The position numbers and the translations under genes were made by a program. A stretch of DNA of 64,000 nt from Antrihabitans stalagmiti (GTDB taxonomy: Bacteria > Actinomycetota > Actinomycetes > Mycobacteriales > Mycobacteriaceae): the NCBI RefSeq assembly GCF_016482825.1, contig NZ_JAEMNV010000007.1:124001-188000 (forward strand), written 5' to 3'. The notes under the pieces were generated by a model. It searched no databases. It saw nothing but the letters and a program-made list of their open reading frames with translations, and was not told the origin of the DNA. Each line of letters opens with the position of its first letter. Position 1 is the first letter of the stretch. Positions 10,492 through 20,328 of this stretch are shown one piece after another.

Positions 10492-11370
10492 TCAGGCAGA
10501 CCCACGAGCGATGATCAGCGGGCAGGTCACGCTGTGCAGCAGTGCCTGGCTCGTCGACCCGAGGAGCATCCCTGCGAACCCGCCCCGGCCGTGACTGCCG
10601 ACAACCACCAAACCTGCGTCCTCGGCGTGCTTCACCAAATTTCTTGCGGGACGGTCTTTTTCAACAATCCTGCGCACCGTCACATCGGGAAACTTCTCTT
10701 GCCAACCGGCCAAACTTTCGGCAAGTGCTGCCTCTTCGTTGGCGGCCGAGACAAGCCAATCCCGGAGGGGGTGCTCGAAATCGCTCGCATCGGACCACGC
10801 ATGCACTGCGACCAACTCGCTCCCCCGATGTGATGCTTCGTCGAAGGCGATCTCGATTGCTCGTTCACTGCATCGCGTGCCGTCGACACCGACAACGACA
10901 GGACGATTCGTCGTGACGAATGCGTCGTCGTTCTCTTCGTGAATAACGGCAACCGGGCAATGCGCGTGACGCGCGACCGCGGTACTCACCGAACCGAGCA
11001 GACCACGTTTGAATGCACCCATCCCCCTGGAGCCGACGACGAGCATCCGGGCATTCTTGGATAGATCGATGAGCGTCGGTTCGGCGGGATCGTCGCTGAG
11101 AATCGTCTTGACTTCGGAAGGCTCCCCTCCTGTGAAATGTGCTGCGACATCGGCCTTCGCACGAGCGAGCACCTTACGCGCAGCATCTTGCATCGGTCCC
11201 CGGTCGAAGGCGACTGCCGCGACGGTGGCGGCATAACCCCGTTGATCCGCGCAGGAATTCACGATGTGCAATGGCACGTGATGTTGCGCAGCTTCGTTCG
11301 CCGCCCAACGAAGCGCACTTCCCGATGCCGGTGAACCGTCGACGCCGACAATGACGGGTTGACTTGCCAT
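10492..11370 (-). CDS. Universal stress protein, two UspA domains
   Basis: 292 aa, two UspA repeats starting PVIVGVDGSPASGSALRWA and PVVVGVDGTRCSERAIEIA. The second retains the ATP motif G-x2-G-x9-G-S (VVGSHGRGGFAGMLLGSTSQ), and the first has VVGSRGMGAFKRGLLGSVST. It is therefore of the ATP-binding class like Rv2623. ATG start has GAGGAG 5 bases upstream. It is the middle gene of USP-USP-CBS-membrane on the minus strand. Strong sequence similarity in the second half to the next universal stress protein (GWQEKFPDVTV) indicates tandem duplication. Confidence 0.93.
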   Translation of the reverse strand: MASQPVIVGVDGSPASGSALRWAANEAAQHHVPLHIVNSCADQRGYAATVAAVAFDRGPMQDAARKVLARAKADVAAHFTGGEPSEVKTILSDDPAEPTLIDLSKNARMLVVGSRGMGAFKRGLLGSVSTAVARHAHCPVAVIHEENDDAFVTTNRPVVVGVDGTRCSERAIEIAFDEASHRGSELVAVHAWSDASDFEHPLRDWLVSAANEEAALAESLAGWQEKFPDVTVRRIVEKDRPARNLVKHAEDAGLVVVGSHGRGGFAGMLLGSTSQALLHSVTCPLIIARGSA

Positions 11371-11474
11371 GATGTTCTCCTCGATAGGTTTGCTGTTGCG
11401 CAAAACGCTATGCGGCAACCACTTTCGACACCGCGGCCCTTTGTCACTTTCGGCACAGCCGTAAGCCCTCGTTA

Positions 11475-12386
11475 TCACACGCTTCGTGTTCGGCAGACGA
11501 GCACCGTGCACGGCGCTCGGTGCACCAAACCCCGGCTGGTGGATCCGAGCAGGAGACTGGTCAGCGGTCCGCGCCCGTGGCTTCCGACGACGACCATCCG
11601 TGCCTGTGCCGCCCGCGCAGACAACTCGACCAACGGATTCCCTTCCGTGCACACCCGCTCGACTGTCACGTCGGGAAATTTCTCCTGCCAACCAGCCAAA
11701 CATTCGGCAAGGAGCGCTTCTTCACGTTCTGCATCGCCGTCGGACGACACTTCCGTTCCGTAGGGCAATTCGTTTGCCAACCACGTATGAACCGCCAGCA
11801 GCGGTGCCCCGAGCATCGATGCGTACTCGAACGCATTGGCTACCGCCCTCTCGCTGGAGGGTCCGCCGTCGATACCGACGACAACAGGGAGGTTGCGCAT
11901 TCGATGTCGTTCGCTCGGCTCGGCACTTCGATGCACCACAGCAACGGGACAGGATGCTCGATTGCACACTGCCGACGCAGTCGAGCCAAGCAAACGTGCG
12001 CGGATCGTCGAGCGTCCAGTCGCGCCGACGACGATCAAGCCGGCGCGAGCGCTGAGGTCGATCAGAACGTCCGGGCCTGACCCCGGCCGAATGAGCCACG
12101 ACACGCGCAAGCCAGGATTTCGTCTACGGACCATCGATGCTGCGTGAGCGATCAGCCACTTCGACTGTTCGTGTTCATGCCGGCTCAGAACCGATTCGAT
12201 GGAGGTTTCGGCGCGCCCGAAATATTGCGCCGCTGAGACTGCGTAGACGACCACAAGCGGCACATGTCGCAGATGTGCAATTTGCCCGGCCCAAAGGGCT
12301 GCACCCAACGCGGCGCGTGAACCGTCGATCCCAACCACAACGGAGCCCGGCAACACGGCGTTCGAATCGAGGGAACTCTCGGACAT
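11475..12386 (-). CDS. Universal stress protein, two UspA domains
   Basis: 303 aa. Two UspA repeats (SVVVGIDGSRAALGAALWA and PVVVGIDGGPSSERAVANA) with ATP-type loops VVGATGRSTIRARLLGSTAS and VVGSHGRGPLTSLLLGSTSR. It shares LLAECLAGWQEKFPDVTVE with its downstream neighbour, so the pair is a tandem duplication. The ATG at 12386 is chosen because the UspA fold starts soon after; no strong ribosome site is visible. Upstream (about 12447-12475) is a half DosR-like site GGGAC read on the minus strand. Probable role in persistence under hypoxia, by family. Confidence 0.92.
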   Translation of the reverse strand: MSESSLDSNAVLPGSVVVGIDGSRAALGAALWAGQIAHLRHVPLVVVYAVSAAQYFGRAETSIESVLSRHEHEQSKWLIAHAASMVRRRNPGLRVSWLIRPGSGPDVLIDLSARAGLIVVGATGRSTIRARLLGSTASAVCNRASCPVAVVHRSAEPSERHRMRNLPVVVGIDGGPSSERAVANAFEYASMLGAPLLAVHTWLANELPYGTEVSSDGDAEREEALLAECLAGWQEKFPDVTVERVCTEGNPLVELSARAAQARMVVVGSHGRGPLTSLLLGSTSRGLVHRAPCTVLVCRTRSV

Positions 12387-13097
12387 CAATCGATGCTGGC
12401 TGAATCGTTGACCTCCCAACAGAAGTCGAAGGCCTCATTACATGGGCCGAAGGTAATCTGGTCCCTCCCCGCCTGAGACGCCCATGCGTTCGTCGGCGCG
12501 GACCGCACGCAACGAGAGAAACCCCACACCACTTCGGTGCGGGGCTTCCCTCTTCTCCAAACGAGTCCGCATTGCCCCTACGACCAGGTGGTGCGCAGCG
12601 CAGACGGTACGGGTGAACCGCAAGGGTCCTCTCAGCCCAAGGGCGGTACTGCGGGCCAGTTCGGAGGATGTGCAGATGGAACCTGCCGACAGAGATACTC
12701 GACGAGTCTGCGATGAGGTCGGAGCACGACGTCACCCTCGCACCCCGATGGTGTCGCCGTCGCGCGGGCTGCTACCCAGGTACGTGGTGTGTCGCGCGCA
12801 GTAGCGGCGGATGTTGCCGTTTGGTGCGGTCGACGAAGAAGATTGAACAGACGTGCATTGTGCCCGTCGTTGTGGGCGTTTCAGTCGCATGACCCCGGTG
12901 CGATCCTCGGCGAAAGTAATGACCGCCGGAATCGTTTCACCTTGATTCCTGCCGTCGATTCGTCATATCGACGTTCGACTTCGATTCGTGGGAACGCCGA
13001 TGGGGCCCAACATCTTCCCAAGCTCAGGGATGGAGGCGTTGCCAGCCTGCAGGTGAATTGTGATCTGGTGTGTTCACACGACCTACGACGATCAGCG
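12387..13097. other. Gap without a convincing gene
   Basis: About 0.7 kb between the universal stress genes and the aldolase gene. Open frames exist on both strands (for example 12484-12804) but are Arg/Cys-rich, lack a recognisable family and look like chance readings of GC-rich DNA. It holds the promoter of the universal stress operon, one hairpin, and a well-placed GGAGGA before ATG at 12676 whose 42-codon reading I cannot support as a gene. It may be degraded sequence or contain an RNA. Confidence 0.6.
12522..12544. terminator. Hairpin in gene-free gap
   Basis: CCCCACACC pairs with GGTGCGGGG (one A-C mismatch) around ACTTC, with further complementarity of flanking GAGA and TCTC. It is upstream of the universal stress operon, so it may be a terminator of an unrecognised transcript or an RNA structure. 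Confidence 0.45.
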
Positions 13098-13862
13098 CTA
13101 CTCCCCCAGCGCGTCTTTCAGGTGCGCTGCCGACACGGCCCTGAGGTGGGTGAGGTCGGATGCGACGGTGGCGAAGGTGTAGCCCTCACTGAGCCGGCGA
13201 GCCGCGAGCGCACCCGAGGCCGTGTGAATTCCTGCGGCTATTCCGGCGGCCGCAGCGGCTTCCCGGACGCGAGTCAGAGCAGCTTCGAACTGCTCGTCGA
13301 CAGTCGGATCGGAGGGTGAGGAGCCGCCGACCGCGAGCCGAAGATCGGACGGACCCACGTAGACGCCGTCGAGACCGGCTACCGCACATATCGATTCGAC
13401 GTTTTCCAGGCCGAGCGGAGTTTCGATCATTGCGAGGACCACGGTGTCACGATTCGCATCGACCGGGTTGGGGCCGATCCGTAACTGCGAGCGCATCGGT
13501 CCGTACGATCGGATGCCGACCGGAGGATACCGGCTAGCAGACACCGCAAGGGCGGCGTCCGCAGCAGAATCGATGAGCGGGACGATGACCCCGACGGCGC
13601 CGGCGTCGAGCGCGCGGCCGATGGGCGTCGGGTCGTTCGCCTCGACCCTGACGATGCCAGCCGGACCGTTGGCAGCGTCGATCGCGGTCAGGCCTTGCAG
13701 CATGCCGCCGTAGCCGATCAGGCCGTGCTGCAGGTCGAGCGCGATGTAATCCCAGCCGACGTGGGCGAGCCACTCGGTCGAGACCGGACTGTCGATCACG
13801 GACCAGTACCCGAGCACCCGTTCCCGGTTTCGAAGGCGGGCGGCGAAATCAGCGGCAGACAT
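13098..13862 (-). CDS. HpcH/HpaI-family class II aldolase
   Basis: 254 aa TIM-barrel aldolase of the 4-hydroxy-2-oxoheptanedioate / 2-keto-3-deoxy-glucarate family. These enzymes split 2-keto-(3-deoxy)-4-hydroxyacids to pyruvate and an aldehyde with a divalent metal. Family marks are DYIALDLQHG (catalytic-base region), GIVRVEANDPTPIGRALDAGAVGVIVPLID (substrate Arg and GA-GVI), a metal Glu in MIETPLGLENV, and DGVYVGPSDL. ATG start follows an AKR gene by 14 bases. It is the last gene of the leftward transporter operon, so it probably acts on the imported compound after oxidation and dehydration. Confidence 0.9.
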   Translation of the reverse strand: MSAADFAARLRNRERVLGYWSVIDSPVSTEWLAHVGWDYIALDLQHGLIGYGGMLQGLTAIDAANGPAGIVRVEANDPTPIGRALDAGAVGVIVPLIDSAADAALAVSASRYPPVGIRSYGPMRSQLRIGPNPVDANRDTVVLAMIETPLGLENVESICAVAGLDGVYVGPSDLRLAVGGSSPSDPTVDEQFEAALTRVREAAAAAGIAAGIHTASGALAARRLSEGYTFATVASDLTHLRAVSAAHLKDALGE

Positions 13863-13876
13863 TGTGATCGATGTTC

Positions 13877-14832
13877 CTATCGGTTGTATGCGGGCATCGG
13901 GCCACGCAGTGCGGCGCCAACTTCGTCGCAGGCCGCGACCAGATCGTCGGACAGCGGCCCACGTGCCAGAGCAGCGATATTGGCTTGCAGGTGAGACGTT
14001 TTCGACCCACCGAGCAGAATTGGGCCCACGACGGGCTTGGAGCGTAACCACCGCAGCGCGAGTTCGGTAAGGGGAAGTCCGGCGTCGGCGGCGACGCGTG
14101 ACAGTGCGGCAATCGCCTCGAAGATCTGCGTGTTCCAATACCGCTCGCGGTACATCTCGGCGAGGCGTGAATCGCCGAAACGGCCTTCCGTCGGCGCTTC
14201 GCCGAACTGGTGTCTGCCGGTGAGCAATCCGCCGCCGATCGGGTTGTAGACCATCGTCGTCAGGCCCGAGACTGCCGCGTACTCGACGTATTCGTCCTCG
14301 ATCCGGCGCGCCAACAGGTTGTACAACTGCTGAGCGACGATCGGTCGCGGCGCCCCGACACTATCGGCGACCCGCACGACCTCGCCGATCTGCCACGCTG
14401 CAAAGTTGGACACCCCGAGTTCGCGAATCTTTCCCTCGGCAACGAACTCCGCAACGGTACCGAGTGTGTCGTCCAGGGACGCGACTCGATCGGGCTGATG
14501 CAGGTAGAACAGATCGACGTAATCGGTGCCGAGGCGCGCGAGGCTGGCTTCCAGGCTGAGCCGCAATCCCTTCGGCGACAGCGGGGAATGACCGTCGGTG
14601 TCGCCGAGGTACATGCCAGCTTTGGTAGCGATGGTGACCGAATCCCGTTTGCCTGCAAGCAACTTGGCCAATATTCGCTCGGCTTCACCAGCGGCGTAGC
14701 CATTTGCGGTGTCGATGTGCGAGATCCCGGCGTCGAGGGCAACATCCAGCAACGCCCCCGCACCGTCGATGTCCACTGTGTCGCCGAACGTCATGGTGCC
14801 GAGCACCATCGGCGAGAACATCTTGCGTGTTG

Positions 14833-14836
<4 letters not shown>
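13877..14836 (-). CDS. Aldo/keto reductase
   Basis: 319 aa (beta/alpha)8 NADPH oxidoreductase. Visible are the catalytic tetrad regions HIDTANGYAAGEAERILAK (Asp, Tyr), TKAG (Lys) and FYLHQPD (His), and the cofactor loop GGSKTSHLQANI near the C terminus. The GTG start overlaps the stop of the ATPase gene (GTGA), so it is coupled to the transporter. Within this cluster it could oxidise a sugar at C1 (as in D-threo-aldose 1-dehydrogenases) or reduce a keto group; substrate is not readable. Confidence 0.92.
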
Positions 14837-15740
<904 letters not shown>

Positions 15741-15744
<4 letters not shown>

Positions 15745-16565
15745 GCCGAAACCCCTACTTCCGTCTTTGCCGCACTCCATGGTCCCAGTACGGGAATCGC
15801 ATCGAGAAGCTTCTTCGTGTACGCACTCTGTGGCCTGCGCACCAGATCTTCCGCTTCGCCGTTCTCGACGAAGGCACCGTCTTTCATCACGTAGATGCGA
15901 TCCGATACGAGTCGGGCGACACCGAGATCGTGTGTGATGACGAGCATTCCGATCCCGGTGCGCTCCTGTAGTTCCATCAGCAGATCGAGAATGCTCGCTT
16001 GAACGGTGACGTCGAGTGCGCTGGTCGGCTCGTCGGCCACGATGAGTTCCGGGTCCGCGGCGAGCGCACCGGCGATAAGCACCCGCTGCAACATGCCGCC
16101 GGAGAACTGATGCGGATACTTGCCGAGTTGGGTTTCCGGATTCGGGATGCGCACCTGTTCGAGCAGTTCCACGGCACGGGCGATTTCTTTCGACTTGCCA
16201 CGAACACCGCCGTGGCGCACCGCTTCTCGCAGTTGGCTCCCCACTGTGTGGACAGGGCTCAGGGCCGTCATCGGGTCCTGCGGGATGAGCGCAATGTGTT
16301 TGCCACGCACATCGGCAAGCGCCTTGGTGTCACCGAGAATATCGCGATCTTTGAAGCGAACGGATCCGGAAAGGACCGCAAGATCCTCCGGGAGCAAGCC
16401 GAGTATGCCCATTGCCGTGGTTGATTTTCCGGAGCCGGACTCCCCGATTATCGTGACCGTCTCGCCGGCGTCGATGCAGAACGAGACACCGTCGACGGCC
16501 CGAATTACGCCTCTCGCCGTCACGAGCTCGATCTGCAACTCGTCGACTTTCAGCAGATTTCCCAC
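15741..16565 (-). CDS. ABC transporter ATPase, DppD/OppD type
   Basis: 274 aa ATPase with Walker A GESGSGKST, Q-loop LIPQDPMTALSPVHTV, signature FSGGMLQRVLIAGAL, Walker B LIVADEPTSALD, H-loop ITHDLG. It ends in a shortened oligopeptide-type C terminus. A GTG at 16565 (AACTGGAGCGTGAC upstream) is chosen because homologues begin close to LLKVDELQIEL; a longer reading would add 28 residues overlapping the permease gene. Second ATPase of the importer. Confidence 0.93.
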
Positions 16566-16566
16566 G

Positions 16567-17508
16567 TCACGCTCCAGTTCTGTTCGGGCGGAATCGCATA
16601 AGGAAGCCACGCGCACCCGAGCCCGCCGGCCGGTCGCGCAGACCGTCACCGAGCAGGTTCACACCGACCACCATCAGCACGATCACGAGACCGGGCAGCG
16701 TGACCAACCACCAGGAGGTGGTGATGTAGTCCTGGCCGTCGGCGATGATGCGACCCCAGGTTGCGAACGGCCGCTGCGGCCCTGCTCCGAGGTAGCTCAG
16801 TGCACTCTCGAGCAGGACAGCTTGGGCGAGCAGCAGGAGGACGACCAGTGACGCAGCTTTGATGACGTTGGGTAGAACGTGGCGAAGCAGGATCGCGAAT
16901 TTACCGAGTCCGAGCACACGGGCGGCGGCGATGTACGGCTTCTCCCGCTCGACCAGCACCAGAGACCTTGTGAGACGCGCAATTTCAGGCCATTGGGCTA
17001 TCGCGATGACAAACGTGATGACCGGAATCGACGGACCGAACAAGGCTACGACCAACAGCAACATCATCAGCAGCGGCAGCGAGAGTTGAGCTTCGAGAAG
17101 TCGGCTGACAGCGGTGTCGACCCAGCCGCCTAGGTAGCCGGCCAGCGAACCGAGCAGCAGTCCGATCAGACCGGACACGACGATGGCAAGCACACCGATG
17201 GTGAGTGACACCTGGCCGCCGTACAGGACGCGTGCCAGCAGGTCACGTCCGAGTTGATCGGTGCCGAACAGATGCCCTGCGGTCAACGGCGGGAGGCGAC
17301 GCTTTCCAAGATCGGTGGCATCGGGCGACGGCAGCGGCAATACTCGTGCAAAGGCGACAGGAAGTATCACCGCGAGTGCGCAGATGGCGCCGACCCAGAT
17401 CTTGAGGCGACTGTCGCGAGCGCGACGCGTCGCACCGGCGCGTGCGATGTCCTTGGTAGTGACTGCACTTGGGCGCACGGGCCCTGTGCGTTCGGCGACG
17501 GTGGTCAT
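16567..17508 (-). CDS. ABC transporter permease, DppC type
   Basis: 313 aa inner-membrane permease of the dipeptide/nickel class. An N-terminal cytoplasmic segment and first span (about residues 38-56) are followed by the typical HLFGTDQLGRDLLARVLYGGQVSLTIG motif region (the DQLGRD signature) and five more spans. The EAA-type loop is visible as ARVLGLGKFAILLRHVLPN. ATG overlaps the DppB stop (ATGA). Forms the pore with the DppB partner. Confidence 0.93.
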   Translation of the reverse strand: MTTVAERTGPVRPSAVTTKDIARAGATRRARDSRLKIWVGAICALAVILPVAFARVLPLPSPDATDLGKRRLPPLTAGHLFGTDQLGRDLLARVLYGGQVSLTIGVLAIVVSGLIGLLLGSLAGYLGGWVDTAVSRLLEAQLSLPLLMMLLLVVALFGPSIPVITFVIAIAQWPEIARLTRSLVLVEREKPYIAAARVLGLGKFAILLRHVLPNVIKAASLVVLLLLAQAVLLESALSYLGAGPQRPFATWGRIIADGQDYITTSWWLVTLPGLVIVLMVVGVNLLGDGLRDRPAGSGARGFLMRFRPNRTGA

Positions 17509-18524
17509 CAGTTCGTACCCTTTCCGAGCCGCACCCGCGGGTCCAGGAGCGGGTAACACAGATCGACGAGAAGCTGGACGAGGATTGCGAGCACAGCGGT
17601 CACGAGAACCGTCGCCTGGATGAGTGGGTAGTCGCGTGTTTCGAGCGCCCGCACGACCAGCGATCCGACGCCCGGCCACGCGAACACGACCTCCACCACG
17701 ACGACGCCGTTGAGCATCGAGGCGAACCTGGTTCCGAGTGCGGTCAACACCGGGATCGCCGAGTTGCGCATCGCGTACCGCCAGGTGAGTTCGCGTTGCG
17801 ATACGCCTCGAGCACGGGCAACGGTCATGTACGGCGAGGTGAACGAATTGACCATCTCGCGTCGAACCATCCGGGAAATCAGCGCAATCTGTAGGACAGC
17901 CACCGTCACAGCGGGCAGTACCAGCGACGACCACTGGGTGAATCCAGCGGACGGGAGGATCGGGAATACCACGGCAAAGACGGTGAGCAGCATCAACCCG
18001 GTCCAGAAGTCGGGCATCGACTGTCCAGCGATCGTCACGACGTTGGCTCCGAGTTCGCGACGGGTGTCTGCGTGTCGGGCCATCCAGACGCCGAGGGGAA
18101 TCGCGAGCAGGGTAGTCAGGACTATGGCCGCCACCGCGAGCGTGATCGTGTACGGCAGCCGACCGAGCACAACATCGAGCGCCGGCGCTCGGAACGAATA
18201 CGACGTACCGAAATCGAGCTGCACGAGACCCTTGAGGTAGAGCAGGTACTGCGTGAAGACGGATTGATCCAAGCCCATGTCCGTCCGAATGCGCGCAAGG
18301 TCCTCCGAGGTGGCCAGTGGACCGGCCATCGCATACGCCGGGTCGCCAGGTGCCATGCGGATCAGCACGAAAACGGTACTGAGCGTGAGGAATACGGTGA
18401 AGAGGCTCTGTGCGAGTCGTTTCACGATGTACCGGGGCATCGCCGCCCGTCGTGCGGCCTTCTTGCCGACGGGCGCAGTGCGGGTCGCGTCTGTCGGCGC
18501 TGGCTCCGCGAGTTGCTGTGTCAT
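17508..18524 (-). CDS. ABC transporter permease, DppB type
   Basis: 338 aa permease. A 30-residue polar N terminus precedes the first span; then IRMAPGDPAYAMAG, the family signature after span 1, and five further spans. The EAA loop is ARARGVSQRELTWRYAMRNSAIPVL. First gene of the leftward operon (DppB, C, D, F, AKR, aldolase), transcribed from the divergent promoter shared with the binding-protein gene. Operons of this transporter class also import oligosaccharides and other compounds besides peptides. Confidence 0.93.
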   Translation of the reverse strand: MTQQLAEPAPTDATRTAPVGKKAARRAAMPRYIVKRLAQSLFTVFLTLSTVFVLIRMAPGDPAYAMAGPLATSEDLARIRTDMGLDQSVFTQYLLYLKGLVQLDFGTSYSFRAPALDVVLGRLPYTITLAVAAIVLTTLLAIPLGVWMARHADTRRELGANVVTIAGQSMPDFWTGLMLLTVFAVVFPILPSAGFTQWSSLVLPAVTVAVLQIALISRMVRREMVNSFTSPYMTVARARGVSQRELTWRYAMRNSAIPVLTALGTRFASMLNGVVVVEVVFAWPGVGSLVVRALETRDYPLIQATVLVTAVLAILVQLLVDLCYPLLDPRVRLGKGTN

Positions 18525-18597
18525 CCGTGCACCATTCGTCCGGTGTTGATCGGGCCGCTGATCGCGGCGTTCGGTGTAACTCAGCTCACAATGCCAT

Positions 18598-18662
18598 TTC
18601 TGCGCGTTTCACGCAAGTGCTGTCCCAATATTGCGCATTACATGCAGTTCTGCGTATTCTGT
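18598..18662. promoter_or_regulatory. Candidate DeoR operators in divergent promoter
   Basis: Three related words lie between the two divergent operons: TTCTGCGCG (18598-18606), TTGCGCATT (18631-18639) and TTCTGCGTATTCTG (18649-18662). The same words TTCTGCGCG and CTGCGCATT recur before the kinase-dehydrogenase fusion gene. DeoR proteins bind short direct repeats, and a deoR gene closes the cluster, so these are the natural candidates. Inference from repeat sharing. Confidence 0.55.
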
Positions 18663-18753
18663 TCACTGTGCCCGTGATCACAGTCGCCAAGTCCTTCGAC
18701 CGGTGTCCGAGCTGCCCAGCTTTCGACGTCACTACTTCTTCGAGAGGTCGACG

Positions 18754-20328
18754 ATGACCAGATCTCCTCTACAGCATCAGCTTTCGAGACGAGCACTGCT
18801 CCGCTCGGGCTTTTTTCTCGGTGCCGGGCTGACCCTCGGCTCCGTCGTGGGATGCGCTACACCGACGGGAACACCCGGCCCGCGGACGGTCAGCCTCGCG
18901 CTCAACCGCTCGCTGGTGAGTCTGGACAACAAGCTCAACCAGTTCGACGCCGCACTGACTGTGCAGCGCGCCGTGCGCCAGTCCCTGGTAACGCTCGATC
19001 AGAATCTGAAGCCGAAACTTGTTCTCGCGGACCGGTTCGAGCTCGTCAACCCCACGCAGTGGTACGTCCACCTCCGCCCCGGAATCGTCTACTCCGACGG
19101 GCGCCCGGTCCAGATACAGGATGTGGCCACCGCATTACAGATGTACAGCGAGGTGAACGGCTCCTTCGTCGGCGCCTTCTTCCCGGAGTGGCCGACGGTG
19201 AAGCAGATCGACGAATCGAGTTTTACTCTCGATACGGTTCGGCCGGTCCCTGTGCTCGACTACTTGATGTCCAACATCCTGATCACACCGGCCGCGGACA
19301 ACCTCCCGGAAGAGCTGCAGTCCGGCGTCGGGTCGGGTCCGTACATCGTGACCGCGAGCAACCGCGGAACCGGCGACTACACCCTCGAGAAGAACACCAA
19401 CTACTGGGGCGCGCCGCCGAACATCGATTCGGTACAGGTGCGCTTCGTCCCGGACGAGTCGAATCGCGTTGTCTCACTACGCAGTGGTGAGGTCGACGTC
19501 ATCGACTCCATCTCCCCCGATTCCGCCGATCAACTATCCGGGTTGTCCGGCGTCACCATCGACCGTGTCGACGGCGTCCGGCTCAATCAATTGTTCTTCA
19601 ACTTCCGCAAACCTGCCGGCCACCCGCTGGCCGACCCTCGAGTTCGTCGGGCACTCACGTATGCCATCGATGGCAAGTCGCTGATCGACGAGGTGATGCA
19701 GGGCTCGGCAACAGCGTCCAAGGGGGTCATCCCGATCACTCTCGACGGCGCGATCGAGACCGGTGAATACATCTACGATCCTGCCCGCGCCCGCGCCGAA
19801 CTCGACGCTCTGGGCGTACGCAATCTCGATCTCAAAATCATTTGGGAGACAGGCGAATTCGTAGCCGATACCGACATCATGGAAGCCGTCGTACAGATGC
19901 TTTCCGCTGTCGGCGTTCGTCCGACGCTGCAGCAGTTCGAGCCAGGAGGCGACATCTCCACCTGGCGACAGGGGCGTGGCGGCGATTGGGATGTCCTCGG
20001 AAACGGCTTTCCAGGACCTACCGGTCTCGGTGTCACCATCCTGCAGGGCATGTATGCAGGGACCCCCGAGAAGGAGGCCACGCGAGACACCTACCACGGC
20101 TACATCTTTCCCGATATCACCGACGTCATCACCCGGGCGTCGGAGGATGCCGATCCCGCGCGACGGGCGACCTTGCTTGCCGAGGCGCAGCGGATGATCT
20201 GGGAAACCTGTCCGAGCATGTGGTCGTTCGTTCCCAGAGTCGTGCTCGCCCGCAGGAGCAGGATCGGCGACGTCGGCCTACGACCAACCAATTCTTACGA
20301 CCTCAGCGCAGCGACGCTGAAGGTATGA
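18754..20328 (+). CDS. ABC transporter solute-binding lipoprotein (family 5)
   Basis: 524 aa. The N terminus has a twin-arginine-like SRRALLRSGF segment, a hydrophobic stretch and a lipobox ending VVGC, so it is probably a Tat-exported lipoprotein. The mature part is the SBP-5 (DppA/OppA/NikA) fold: RFELVNPTQWYVHLRPGIVYSDG, then VRRALTYAIDGKSLIDEVMQG, and a C-terminal lobe with EAQRMIWETCPSMWSFVP. ATG at 18754 has GAGAGG upstream. Captures the imported compound for the divergently encoded permease and ATPases. Its stop overlaps the next ATG (ATGA). Confidence 0.93.
   Translation: MTRSPLQHQLSRRALLRSGFFLGAGLTLGSVVGCATPTGTPGPRTVSLALNRSLVSLDNKLNQFDAALTVQRAVRQSLVTLDQNLKPKLVLADRFELVNPTQWYVHLRPGIVYSDGRPVQIQDVATALQMYSEVNGSFVGAFFPEWPTVKQIDESSFTLDTVRPVPVLDYLMSNILITPAADNLPEELQSGVGSGPYIVTASNRGTGDYTLEKNTNYWGAPPNIDSVQVRFVPDESNRVVSLRSGEVDVIDSISPDSADQLSGLSGVTIDRVDGVRLNQLFFNFRKPAGHPLADPRVRRALTYAIDGKSLIDEVMQGSATASKGVIPITLDGAIETGEYIYDPARARAELDALGVRNLDLKIIWETGEFVADTDIMEAVVQMLSAVGVRPTLQQFEPGGDISTWRQGRGGDWDVLGNGFPGPTGLGVTILQGMYAGTPEKEATRDTYHGYIFPDITDVITRASEDADPARRATLLAEAQRMIWETCPSMWSFVPRVVLARRSRIGDVGLRPTNSYDLSAATLKV

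Noticed and set aside
12484-12804. Possible 106-codon gene in the gap before the aldolase
   Set aside because: No family, unusual Arg/Cys content, and no good start except an internal ATG at 12676 preceded by GGAGGA. Evidence too weak to call.
12789-13319. Possible 176-codon plus-strand gene overlapping the aldolase end
   Set aside because: More than 200 bases lie antisense to the well-supported aldolase, and the unique part has no motif.
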